From Syntrophobacter sp. SbD2 (GTDB lineage: Bacteria > Desulfobacterota > Syntrophobacteria > Syntrophobacterales > Syntrophobacteraceae): 6,843 nt of DNA. Each line of letters opens with the position of its first letter. Position 1 is the first letter of the stretch. The stretch covers positions 4,323 through 11,165 of the forward strand of contig OMSV01000178.1 in the NCBI GenBank assembly GCA_900290385.1. The letters are read 5' to 3'. Below the pieces are notes generated by a model that saw only the letters and a list, made by a program, of their open reading frames with translations, was not told the DNA's origin and searched no databases. Shown here piece after piece: positions 1-6,602 of this stretch. A program made the translations under genes and the position numbers.

Positions 1-468
1 ATCGAGTTGAAGAACCTTTTCTTCAAGGTCTACTATGAACTGCTGAAGGAACTGGGGCGCGAACCGATGCCTGCTGAAATTGCGGAAAGTTCGAAGCTGC
101 CGGTCGAAAAGGTGCAGATGGTCCTGACGCTGGCCGCTCAGCCTATCTCGCTTGAGACTCCCATAGGGGAGGACGAACAGCGGCTGGGAGACTTTATCGA
201 AGACGAAAGGGCGCTCTCGCCTGTCGAAGAGTGCTCGGACAGGGAGTTGGCCGAGGCCACTCGCGCCCTGCTCTCGACCCTGCAGCCAAGAGAGGAAAAA
301 ATCCTGCGGCTGAGGTTCGGCCTCGATGGCCATCCGGCTGAGACCCTGGAGAAAATAGGCAAACTTTTCAATGTCTCCAAGGAAAGGATCCGGCAGATCG
401 AGAAAAAGGCCCTTCGAAAGCTGAAAAACCCGAACAGGCAGGCATGCCTCAAGACGTTTATCGAATGA
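1..468 (+). CDS. sigma-70 family RNA polymerase sigma factor, C-terminal part (5' end outside window)
   Basis: The open frame runs from the first base of the window to a TGA, giving 155 visible residues, so the N-terminal part (regions 1-2 of a full RpoD-type factor) lies off the left edge. What is visible matches sigma regions 3 and 4. There is a region 3 stretch with ELGREPMPAEIA (about residues 17-28). The region 3.2 linker PISLETPIGEDEQRLGDFIEDE spans about residues 48-69. The region 4 helix LQPREEKILRLRFGL (94-108) is followed by the region 4.2 helix-turn-helix, about 115-141, with the SKERIRQIEKKALRKL recognition segment that reads the -35 element. These blocks are those of the RpoD/primary-like group rather than ECF factors. 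The opening residues (IELKNLFFKVYYELL) differ from the usual VHMIE..NKL form, so a second RpoD-like or otherwise divergent sigma is possible. It would direct core RNA polymerase to promoters. The TTG at 7 is only the first possible start codon, not a convincing start. The gene converges on rimO. Confidence 0.85.
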   Translation: MELKNLFFKVYYELLKELGREPMPAEIAESSKLPVEKVQMVLTLAAQPISLETPIGEDEQRLGDFIEDERALSPVEECSDRELAEATRALLSTLQPREEKILRLRFGLDGHPAETLEKIGKLFNVSKERIRQIEKKALRKLKNPNRQACLKTFIE

Positions 469-1780
469 TCCCTTCCAAGTCATAATCATGCGCGGCGGTG
501 ATCTGTACCCGGCAGATTTCCCCCGCTTGCGCATAACCCGCTGTGACTATAACGCCCCCGTCCACCTCCGGCGCCTGCGTGGGCAGGCGTCCTGCAAGAA
601 GCAGATCGGTTTCGGGGTGCCTGCCTTCGATCAGGACCGGCAGGTCCCGTCCAACCAGGAGCTTAAGCTTTCGCCTGGAAATCTCTCTTTGGACTTCGAG
701 CAGGGCGGCGCGCCTGCTTTCAGCTCTTTTCTTGTCAGGCCTGCCGGGGAGGCGCGCGGCCCTTGTCCCGGCTTCGGGCGAATAGACAAAAACTCCCGCA
801 TGTTCGAACTCGACTCGTTCCATGAATGCCAGCAGCGACTCGAACTCCGCTCCGGTCTCACCCGGAAAGCCCACCATGATCGAAGTGCGCAGTGCAACCC
901 CCGGGAGGGCGGAGCGGATTTTATCGATAACCCTTTCCGGACCATCGGGCGGACGTCCCATTGCCTTTAGGATCGCCGGCGCGCAATGCTGGATGGGGAT
1001 GTCCAGGTAAGGCACGGCCTTGCGTGAATTTGCCATGGTATGGAGCAGCCGGCCTGTGATACGGTCGGGATATGAGTAGAGCAGCCGTATCCATTCCAGG
1101 CCCGGCGTCTCATCGAGCTTTTCCAAAAGCCTCGGCAGGGCTTCGGGGTCGTTTCGGTCAAGCCCGAACGCCGTGGTATCCTGGGCAATCAGGTTGATTT
1201 CTTTTATACCGGCAGATGCGAGCCGGACCGCTTCGGCAAGAATGTCCGCTTCCCCCCTGCTTCTGAGCGGCCCCCGAAGACCGGGAATAATGCAAAAAGA
1301 ACACGAATTGCCGCAACCCTCGGCAATTTTTAAGTATGCCGAATGAGACCCGGCCGATATTGAAAAGCCAGCTTCACTGCCGAACATGGGCGCCGGCCTT
1401 CCGATCCAGAGCCGCCTCGGGTTTCCGGCGAGCTTCGATTCCACAGCGGCTTCCAGCGCGTGGTAATGGGAGGTCCCCAAAAAGAGGTCAACTTCGGGGA
1501 GTTCTCTCAGGAGCTTCTTCCCATACCTCTGTACCATGCATCCGGCGGCGATCAGCATGCTGCACTTTCCGGACGCCTTGTGTTGCGCCGCCTCAAGGAT
1601 CGCTCCTATTGCTTCCTGCACGGCGCTCTCCAAAAATCCGCACGTGTTGACCACGATGAGTTCGGCCTCGGGGAGGACCTCGGTCATCTGCCAGCCCATG
1701 TCGAGCAGTTGCTTCGCCATATTCTCGCTGTCAACGAGGTTTTTAGCGCATCCGAGGCTGACCAGAGCGGCGTATTTCAT
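458..1780 (-). CDS. rimO: ribosomal protein S12 methylthiotransferase RimO (radical SAM)
   Basis: This 440-residue protein has the full RimO/MiaB architecture. The N-terminal UPF0004 (MTTase) domain carries three cluster cysteines at C11 (SLGCAKNLVDSE), C47 (VNTCGF) and C81 (AAGCMVQRY). The radical SAM domain carries CxxxCxxC at C156, C160 and C163 (EGCGNSCSFC). A C-terminal TRAM domain spans about 370-440. The opening SLGCAKNLVDSE separates RimO from MiaB, which usually has a different first block. The family adds a methylthio group to the beta carbon of the conserved aspartate of ribosomal protein S12, in the cytoplasm, using two 4Fe-4S clusters and S-adenosylmethionine. The length is normal for the family and no lesion is seen. 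The ATG start at 1780 has a weak GGGA-type ribosome site a few bases upstream, and it starts exactly at the expected N-terminus. The TAA stop lies inside the last codons of the convergent sigma gene (11-bp overlap). Confidence 0.96.
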   Translation of the reverse strand: MKYAALVSLGCAKNLVDSENMAKQLLDMGWQMTEVLPEAELIVVNTCGFLESAVQEAIGAILEAAQHKASGKCSMLIAAGCMVQRYGKKLLRELPEVDLFLGTSHYHALEAAVESKLAGNPRRLWIGRPAPMFGSEAGFSISAGSHSAYLKIAEGCGNSCSFCIIPGLRGPLRSRGEADILAEAVRLASAGIKEINLIAQDTTAFGLDRNDPEALPRLLEKLDETPGLEWIRLLYSYPDRITGRLLHTMANSRKAVPYLDIPIQHCAPAILKAMGRPPDGPERVIDKIRSALPGVALRTSIMVGFPGETGAEFESLLAFMERVEFEHAGVFVYSPEAGTRAARLPGRPDKKRAESRRAALLEVQREISRRKLKLLVGRDLPVLIEGRHPETDLLLAGRLPTQAPEVDGGVIVTAGYAQAGEICRVQITAAHDYDLEGIIR

Positions 1781-1814
1781 TTATGACATCCCGGTAGAAA
1801 TTGGCGAAAAACGT

Positions 1815-1823
1815 ATTGTAACA
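1815..1823 (-). promoter_or_regulatory. candidate extended -10 element upstream of rimO
   Basis: On the minus strand this reads TGTTACAAT, i.e. TGn followed by TACAAT (5 of 6 to TATAAT), ending about 35 bases before the rimO ATG. No good -35 hexamer lies 16-18 bases upstream, which is tolerated for extended -10 promoters. This is pattern matching only. rimO could also be reached by read-through from the nuclease gene, since no clear terminator is seen in between. Confidence 0.35.
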
Positions 1824-1840
1824 TGAAAAAGAAGGGAAAT

Positions 1841-1960
1841 GTTTCACGCGGAGGCGCGGAGATCGCGGAGAAATCCAAAACTTACAGAAGAGCAGAGGTA
1901 AGGATTCAACCGCGGATGGAGGGGCCTAGCTGGGTGGATAGACACCGATGGGCATGTGTA
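1841..1960. repeat. low-complexity, dispersed-repeat-like intergenic DNA
   Basis: The segment contains CGCGGAGG, CGCGGAGA and TCGCGGAGA back to back (about 1847-1871), a short degenerate direct repeat. It also has CCGCGGATGGA (1910-1920) and TGGATAGACACCGATGGG (about 1934-1951). Such CGCGGAGA and CGGATGGA-type strings are familiar as dispersed intergenic repeats in many environmental bacterial genomes; that is recollection, not a search. The 61-codon plus-strand frame across it (1823-2008) has composition explained by the repeat and is not called as a gene. Confidence 0.45.
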
Positions 1961-1997
1961 AAACCTTCATTTGAGTATCGAAATCAGAATTTCCTTT

Positions 1998-3113
1998 TCA
2001 GGGCCTGACCCCATTTTTTCGCTTAGTCATCAGTTCTCGAATCCGGGTGTACGGAATCAGGTTATCCAGGGTAGCCGTGGTAAATACTTTTCCGTTGAGG
2101 CGAAGCAATAGTTGCCGCATATCCTCTCGCCTCTGCCGAAACCCACGGCCATCGATGCAGGCAATTACCTCATAACTCGGCCGGGCAGCCGCAACATGCT
2201 CGTTCCGCTGAGTCTCCAGTTCCTTGATCCGAGCCACCTTGTCTCTAGCTGTCCCGTCATCGCTTGTGATCTTGGCCTCGATTACCGCAATCGGGCTTAT
2301 TTCGTCAGGAATGCAGAAGTCAGGAGCCTGACCAAAGCCAGGAATCCTTTCCGCCCTCCCTGTCTTTCGGTAGGATACTCCAGCATGACGCAGACGCTCT
2401 TCAACGGCGTTTTCCATAACTTCTCCCACCAATTCAGAAACGGCATCGCGGTGGCCGGCAAACGGACGACCCAAATAGCGCTCATAAAGTAAGACGGCAT
2501 AAGGGACATTTTCTCTGGCAGCATACTTTAGAGAATCAAGACCGCTCTGAGTATCAAACTTAGCCAGGCGGTGAATAAATCCTTCCTGCTCTTCCGGGGC
2601 TCCTTTCATGATGTAACTGATGGCAACACTGATGAGATGATCGAGTCTTTCCAGCGTCTTCGGGCGAATTGGCAGAGTGCGGGCTGCTTTGTGGGCATTC
2701 TCTACTCTATTTTGATATCGCGACAGAACTTTACGAATGTACTCGGGATCTTCTCGGCACTGTCTGTCAAGAGTCCTGGCAGCACCTTGGGTTATGTCGC
2801 TATCCAACTCGGAACGAGCCATTTCCGCCCATTCAGGGGCGGTCATTCCTAAAATTGATCTGATGACACCAAAAACCCGGCTGTTTTCCTCTAACGCACT
2901 GTTTACCTTGGTTTGCGAGAAATCTTCAAAAGCATTGCTTGTGCGTTTAAGAATTTCATAGGCGTTCCTGAAGTCGGTGTATTTGGGGAAATCCCTGCCC
3001 TTGGGCATGAGGAGAAATTCGGATACCAAATCGGAGAAAACAGCATCGACCATTTCTTCGAGGTGCTGCTGAAGTTCCTCAGGAGAAAGCTCAAAGGGCC
3101 GTTTTATTGCCAT
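1998..3113 (-). CDS. predicted PD-(D/E)xK restriction endonuclease-like protein
   Basis: This is a 371-residue protein with no membrane or signal segments. The C-terminal third carries a PD-(D/E)xK nuclease core: PD at 264-265 (GQAPDFCIPDE) followed by the ExK at E279-K281 (AVIEAKIT) at the end of a hydrophobic strand. Glutamates in the preceding helix (EVMENAVEERL, about 231-241) are typical of the fold. The N-terminal ~220 residues are mostly helical-looking and not recognised; they may be a DNA-recognition or dimerisation part. The gene follows a DNA methyltransferase on the same strand with a 23-bp overlap, so a restriction role is inferred from fold plus context. Specificity cannot be read. 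The ATG at 3113 is chosen because GGGAG (3119-3123) sits 5 bases before it. An in-frame TTG at 3131 would add six residues but overlaps that ribosome site. The last residues (KNGVRP) lie in repeat-like DNA and may not be ancestral. Confidence 0.7.
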   Translation of the reverse strand: MAIKRPFELSPEELQQHLEEMVDAVFSDLVSEFLLMPKGRDFPKYTDFRNAYEILKRTSNAFEDFSQTKVNSALEENSRVFGVIRSILGMTAPEWAEMARSELDSDITQGAARTLDRQCREDPEYIRKVLSRYQNRVENAHKAARTLPIRPKTLERLDHLISVAISYIMKGAPEEQEGFIHRLAKFDTQSGLDSLKYAARENVPYAVLLYERYLGRPFAGHRDAVSELVGEVMENAVEERLRHAGVSYRKTGRAERIPGFGQAPDFCIPDEISPIAVIEAKITSDDGTARDKVARIKELETQRNEHVAAARPSYEVIACIDGRGFRQRREDMRQLLLRLNGKVFTTATLDNLIPYTRIRELMTKRKNGVRP

Positions 3114-3118
3114 AAATT

Positions 3119-3123
3119 CTCCC
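3119..3123 (-). promoter_or_regulatory. ribosome binding site that sets the nuclease start
   Basis: On the minus strand this reads GGGAG, 5 bases before the ATG at 3113, inside the last codons of the methyltransferase gene. This favours translation of the nuclease from 3113 rather than the TTG at 3131 and implies coupling to the upstream reading frame. Confidence 0.6.
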
Positions 3124-4541
3124 TTTCCCAAGCGCGGATTCCGTGGTTGTTTTGAGGAGGCGGTCAGCGTCGAGTTCCTCTCTTAACTTGGCAATCAGTG
3201 CCCCAGCGAGGCCCATCCGTTCCTGGAGTGTGGTTTCTAATTCCCACCCAACTCTTAGTCGGTTGATGGCTGTTCGCGCTATGTGTCCGGCGAGCAGGCA
3301 CCGGACATCTCCTTCTGTAACCCGAAGACCGGCTTTTTGGAGAGCTAAGAGATCGCTTTTTAATCTATCCGGAACAGTCTCTAATGCAACGCGAACTTTC
3401 ACTTTCCGGCATACGAAGACAGAATCGAGGACAGATGATCTGGTTCCGGCTATATGGAGTGAAGCGCCCATTTCAGCCGGAACGGGCAATGTGGCGGTGC
3501 AATCGAGTCCGGCGTCCAAAATAGCCACAACTATCGGGATATAGGCACGAGGGTCGTTATGGTGGAAAGTGAAAACAAAAGGTGCTCCCGGCTTCAAGGC
3601 CACGGCATAATGACAGAATATCTTCGACAACCCCCTGGTGAAGTGCTCCAGGCCGCGCCCCATCACCTCGTTGCCGGTCAGTTCCTGCAAGGTCTTGGTC
3701 GATGGAGCTTTGAAAGCATCGAATTCATTTCCCAGTGCCAGACGCAGCCATACGTAACAAAAATCCATGAGTTCCGCGTACTGGACATTGTCAAAGTATG
3801 GGGGATCGGTAAAAACCCCGTCGAGCGAATCAGGCTTGAGTGGCACTCGTTCCGCGGATAGGGAGTTTATCCAAGCTTCGCGGGCATTGGCTTTGGGAAG
3901 CCGTTTCACCTGTTGGGCCTTGATGCTCTCTCCAAGTATGGGAATCAATTCTTTCCGGCGCCCTTTCGGTCTTGTCTCAAAAGGCTGCTGGCAATAATCT
4001 TTTGCCCTACGGTACTTTTCAATGAAGTGGCGGAAAGCTCCCGCCCCGACTTTGGGAATGCCCAGTATACTGTTTTCACACTGGACCAGCCCCACCGGAA
4101 AGCCGTGGACACTGAAAATATCCTGACATTTCAGTGCATATGTATCATAGCGAGCGAGCATGTTCTGATAGCGAAGGAAATCGGAGAACACGGTGAGCAG
4201 CGCATGTCTTAGCTGGGTCTCTTCAACTGCGCAGATTCTCTTAAGCAGCAAACCGAGTCCCAGGAGCTGGCGCTCATTGAACATCTCACTGAAGAGTCTA
4301 TAACCCCATCGGTGGAGGCGTTTCGTTTCATCCCCCAACGGAATAGGAGCCGATGGGATTAAAAACTCAGATTGTCTCTCTTCCAATGTTCGTTTCGCAT
4401 TAAAGCATCTCTTGAGATCCTCTTTATCCGGAGTTTTAAAAAAACGTCCCTTGTGATTTGGCTTACAGGCCGAACAATGGTATTCAATGGCCCACATACG
4501 GTGCTTGGGCGGGCCGGAGGGGTTCTTCTCCGGATAGGCAA

Positions 4542-4667
4542 AAACAGTGGAGCAGACAGAACAACTCATCTTGTTTCTTTTTGAGGGTCCGTCCACAAAG
4601 ACAGAAACACTGGAGCAGACAGAACAACTCATCTTGTTTCTTTTTGACGGTCCGTCCACAAAGACAG
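4542..4667 (-). repeat. in-frame 63-bp tandem duplication inside the methyltransferase gene
   Basis: Two adjacent copies, 4542-4604 and 4605-4667, agree at 61 of 63 positions by hand alignment (differences at 4547/4610 and 4585/4648). The period of 63 bases is 21 codons, so the frame is kept. The protein carries VFVDGPSKRNKMSCSVCS twice in a row. Each copy brings one CSVC knuckle. High identity at the DNA level points to a recent duplication. Confidence 0.95.
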
Positions 4668-5387
4668 CCTCGCCACAGGCACAGCATGATTCCGGATGAC
4701 TTTTGGTTGGCTGCTGTTTGAATTCATTGAGTTCGCCACATTTATGGCAAACCACGACGTGGTAGGGATGCCGTTCGGCTTCAGCCAGCAAGTAGCCGGG
4801 AAAAAGATCGTTTTCGGCTCCGCATTCCGGACAGGTTTGGGTTTTCACCCAAAGGAAGTATTTGACGTCCGCAAGCCCATCACAGAATTTGCAGGTGGTG
4901 ATATATAAAGAGCCGATTTCTCGCTCCAAATCGCAGATTACGGCCTCGGCATTCTGCCCGAAAGCATCCAGATCCAGGGGTGCTAGCGACTGCCGAACGA
5001 TCCAGAAGGCCATCGGGTTGATGTCGGCGCCAACGATGCTGAAACCCAAGCGGTTGGCTTCAAGAATCGGGGTACCCCCTCCCATGAATGGGTCTGCTAT
5101 AACCCCATTGAACTGGTGGGCTCGCCAGTAATCCTCCTGCAAAGAATTCTCACCGTTAAATTCCGCCAATAGAAGATTACGGAATACTGTACCGGGACGG
5201 CGCGCAAACCATTTATGAATCCCAATGATTGGCCGGTAGTTCTGCTGGATCTGCTTCTCTTTTTACGCCAGGGATGCGGTGAATTCTATGTCGAAACGAG
5301 ACTCAAGAGAGCCATGGGCCTGCGCACGTTCAGGCGGGGAACCATTTTGCCGCCCTGGGTAAACGATAATAGCCTGCCGCATCTTTG

Positions 5388-5392
5388 CCCCT
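5388..5392 (-). promoter_or_regulatory. ribosome binding site for the original methyltransferase start
   Basis: On the minus strand this reads AGGGG, 5 bases before the ATG at 5382. It is the only well-placed Shine-Dalgarno for this frame and supports 5382 as the start from which the TAA at 5263-5265 is reached after 39 codons. Confidence 0.55.
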
Positions 5393-5415
5393 GTAAGTTA
5401 TCTCAAAAACGGCCG

Positions 5416-5440
5416 CCGAAAGTTTTTCCGAGACCTTCGG
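5416..5440 (-). other. candidate leader hairpin upstream of the methyltransferase
   Basis: On the minus strand CCGAAGG and CTTTCGG can pair over 7 bases (one G-U) around an 11-base loop. The hairpin lies between the candidate promoter and the start codon. A T run (GGCCGTTTTT) follows a few bases later but is not directly attached to the stem, so a terminator or attenuator is only possible. This could be chance. Confidence 0.2.
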
Positions 5441-5463
5441 TCAGACAGAGCAGGCATTAAAAT

Positions 5464-5492
5464 AGCATAGAATCCGTGGGAAAGTGAATCAA
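5464..5492 (-). promoter_or_regulatory. candidate sigma-70 promoter of the methyltransferase-nuclease operon
   Basis: On the minus strand TTGATT (5487-5492) and TATGCT (5464-5469) are separated by exactly 17 bases, each matching 4 of 6 consensus positions. It sits about 80 bases before the ATG at 5382. The rest of the 5383-5624 interval holds no gene that can be supported. Confidence 0.4.
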
Positions 5493-5624
5493 AGGGATAT
5501 TTTCTGCTACGCTCTCATTATCGTGAAACTATGGGGGCAAGCCTTGAAAAGGGAATATTTGACCATTGGTAGGTCCATTCCTTACCGGCGGTAGCAAAAA
5601 ATGGGCTGAATGAGGGATATGATG

Positions 5625-5711
5625 TCAAAGCCACATGATTTCCACCAGGGATTCCACTCGCTTGAATTCCGGGTCCCCGGTGATGAGCGCTGCTGCGGAG
5701 TCACGCCGCCA
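5625..5711 (-). pseudogene. C-terminal remnant of a PIN-domain (VapC-like) toxin
   Basis: Read on the minus strand, the segment ends ...AAALITGDPEFKRVESLV, then EIMWL and a TGA at 5625-5627. LITGDPEFK..E.LVEI.WL is the characteristic C-terminal strand-helix-strand of PIN-domain ribonucleases, in which the D of TGD is one of the acidic metal-binding residues. Upstream of about 5711 the frame turns into an arginine/tryptophan-rich translation with no PIN features, and the rest of the roughly 130-residue domain and any VapB antitoxin are absent. The break coincides with the start of repeat-like DNA, so insertion or deletion at the repeat probably destroyed the gene. The fragment has no plausible start codon with a ribosome site and is not expected to be functional. 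Confidence 0.65.
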
Positions 5712-5720
5712 GGACCGAGC

Positions 5721-5776
5721 CCTAGTCCTCACGCGCCTGCGCCTGTGGGCAAAAATCCCGGCAGATGTGCGGGGCA
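5721..5776. repeat. dispersed intergenic repeat, copy 1
   Basis: This segment shares ordered blocks with 6734-6783 in the same orientation: CCTAG, CGCGCCTGCG, TGGGC followed by AAAA and CCC, and TGCGGGGCAT. Spacing differs by a few bases between blocks, as in a diverged repeat. The copy lies immediately beside the truncated PIN gene. The remaining 5777-5870 interval up to hepT holds nothing I can identify. Confidence 0.5.
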
Positions 5777-5870
5777 TCTTTATGCTGAACAAACTTTCCC
5801 CTGCTATGTTTGCGAGGTGCTCACAGCCTTAAATCAGATGGCTCCGTGCAAAGTCGGGAGGGGAAGGCCA

Positions 5871-6243
5871 TCAGCGCAACTCCTTTATCATGCTCTTGAT
5901 GGCGCCGGATAATGGTCCGAGCTCATGAGCGCATATCCAGAACACCTGTTCGGCGTCAATGTCAAAGTAATGGTGAGCGATGATGTCTCTGAAACCGATC
6001 GCACCTGTCCAGTCGATCTCGGAATGTTGGGAAAGAAGGGCACCGCCGGTGATTTTGTCGAGATTCTTTAAAGCTTCGCCAATGGCAATGAAAAGCATGC
6101 AGATGCTGTCCAGCTTTTCCATGCCCGGCCGGTGATCCGGTAAAATCGTCTGCGCTCCGAATACGTTCTGCGCGGCTTGAGATTGTTTCGAGCGCCTCAT
6201 CGATCTGCGCGAGTATGGAGAGGACAAGCTCCTTATCAAACAT
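5871..6243 (-). pseudogene. hepT: HEPN-domain toxin HepT, frameshifted
   Basis: The N-terminal part (MFDKELVLSILAQIDEALET..SADDFTGSPAG) opens at ATG 6243. The C-terminal part (MEKLDSICMLFIAIGEALKN..., ending IKSMIKELR) continues in another frame to TGA at 5871. Removing one base from the CCC at 6124-6126 joins them as DDFTGSPAGMEKLDSICM and gives a 123-residue protein of normal HepT length. The HEPN ribonuclease motif RX4HXY is intact as RDIIAHHY (5967-5990). HepT toxins are minimal HEPN RNases that MntA neutralises by AMPylating the motif tyrosine. As written, the frame from 6243 ends prematurely at 5962 without the motif, so no active toxin is expected. The start overlaps the mntA stop by 8 bp, the usual coupled order of antitoxin then toxin. 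A sequencing error in a short homopolymer is an alternative. Confidence 0.82.
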
Positions 6244-6526
6244 AGCGCGCCTCTTTCTCTATACGTTCCTTGAGAAAAGGGTTCATCTTTTCGCGCACCC
6301 GAATGATATCGACACGTCTATGAACTCGTCTTTCAGTAGCTTCTTTGACATGCACCAGCGCGAACGGATTGGGGGTCTTCGTCTTGACGAGGATGTCCAC
6401 ATCGCTTTCCTCGCTTGCCTCGTCCCGTGCAGTCGAGCCGAATATCCCGATCTCAAGGATGCCGTATTCTTCCGCGTAATCTCGCATGAATTCGCGCAAA
6501 ATGGCGAGAACATCCTCTCTTTTCAC
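6236..6526 (-). CDS. mntA: MNT-domain nucleotidyltransferase antitoxin MntA
   Basis: This is a 96-residue minimal nucleotidyltransferase starting at GTG 6526. The start is chosen because AAGGGG (6533-6538) lies 6 bases before it and because the family usually begins about 25-30 residues before the active-site strand. The open frame upstream to 6631 lacks homologous-looking sequence and would run through the promoter. The active-site signature is complete: G30-S31, ten residues, then D42-V-D44 (GSTARDEASEESDVD), with a third acidic residue likely at D73 (RRVDIIRV). Proteins of this type use ATP to AMPylate the partner HEPN toxin and so block its RNase activity (type VII toxin-antitoxin). The gene is first in an operon with hepT, overlapping it by 8 bp. 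It looks fully intact although the partner toxin is frameshifted. Confidence 0.88.
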   Translation of the reverse strand: MKREDVLAILREFMRDYAEEYGILEIGIFGSTARDEASEESDVDILVKTKTPNPFALVHVKEATERRVHRRVDIIRVREKMNPFLKERIEKEARYV

Positions 6527-6532
6527 GATCGG

Positions 6533-6538
6533 CCCCTT
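6533..6538 (-). promoter_or_regulatory. ribosome binding site that sets the GTG start of mntA
   Basis: On the minus strand this reads AAGGGG, 6 bases before GTG at 6526. It is the basis for shortening the open frame from a possible 131 residues to 96. Confidence 0.65.
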
Positions 6539-6602
6539 AAATTGATCTTGATAACGCAAACGTCCTTGTATCCTCCAACCAAAGAGCGATTCCACCCAAA
6601 TT

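Larger units (their letters stand above)
3091..5382 (-). pseudogene. zinc-ribbon DNA methyltransferase (COG1743/DUF1156-like), interrupted by an in-frame TAA
   Basis: The frame opens at ATG 5382 with AGGGG 5 bases upstream and runs 39 codons to TAA (5263-5265). It then continues in the same frame with KEKQIQQNYRPIIGIHKWF and ARRPGTVFRNLLL, the family's conserved N-terminal block, to TGA at 3091. No ATG, GTG or TTG lies between the TAA and a TTG at 5169, which falls after that block and has no ribosome site. Numbered from that TTG (692 codons), the SAM-binding motif DPFMGGG is at 26-32 and the catalytic TDPPY at 454-458 (amino-methyltransferase type, N6-adenine or N4-cytosine). Between them lie seven CxxC pairs (93/96, 113/116, 141/144, 162/165, 182/185, 203/206, 232/235) that look like zinc ribbons. 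The protein should methylate DNA in the cytoplasm and protect it from the downstream nuclease. It is either a nonsense pseudogene or a base-call error. An unusual TTG- or ATT-started product cannot be excluded. A frame of 763 codons is otherwise undamaged. Confidence 0.75.

Noticed and set aside
572..589. Perfect 7-bp hairpin CGCCTGC-GTGG-GCAGGCG
   Set aside because: It lies within the rimO coding region in the TRAM domain, has no T tract, and encodes ordinary protein sequence; most likely chance in G+C-rich codons.
1823..2008. A 61-residue plus-strand gene (MKKKGNVSRGGAEIAE...)
   Set aside because: Its sequence is a translation of low-complexity repeat DNA; there is no family likeness and part of it overlaps the nuclease end.
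4542..4667. A CRISPR-like or assembly repeat
   Set aside because: There are only two adjacent copies with no spacer, in frame within a gene; a simple tandem duplication is sufficient. A misassembly cannot be fully excluded.
3092..5169. Taking the methyltransferase as a complete gene starting at TTG 5169
   Set aside because: The frame upstream continues with conserved family sequence back to the TAA, the TTG has no ribosome site, and a better ATG with AGGGG lies at 5382.
5215..5460. An 81-residue plus-strand frame
   Set aside because: It is antisense to the conserved methyltransferase N-terminus and its leader, with no recognisable domain.
5610..5912. A 100-residue plus-strand frame
   Set aside because: It is antisense to the PIN remnant, the repeat and the end of hepT; its proline/cysteine-rich composition is typical of an antisense frame.
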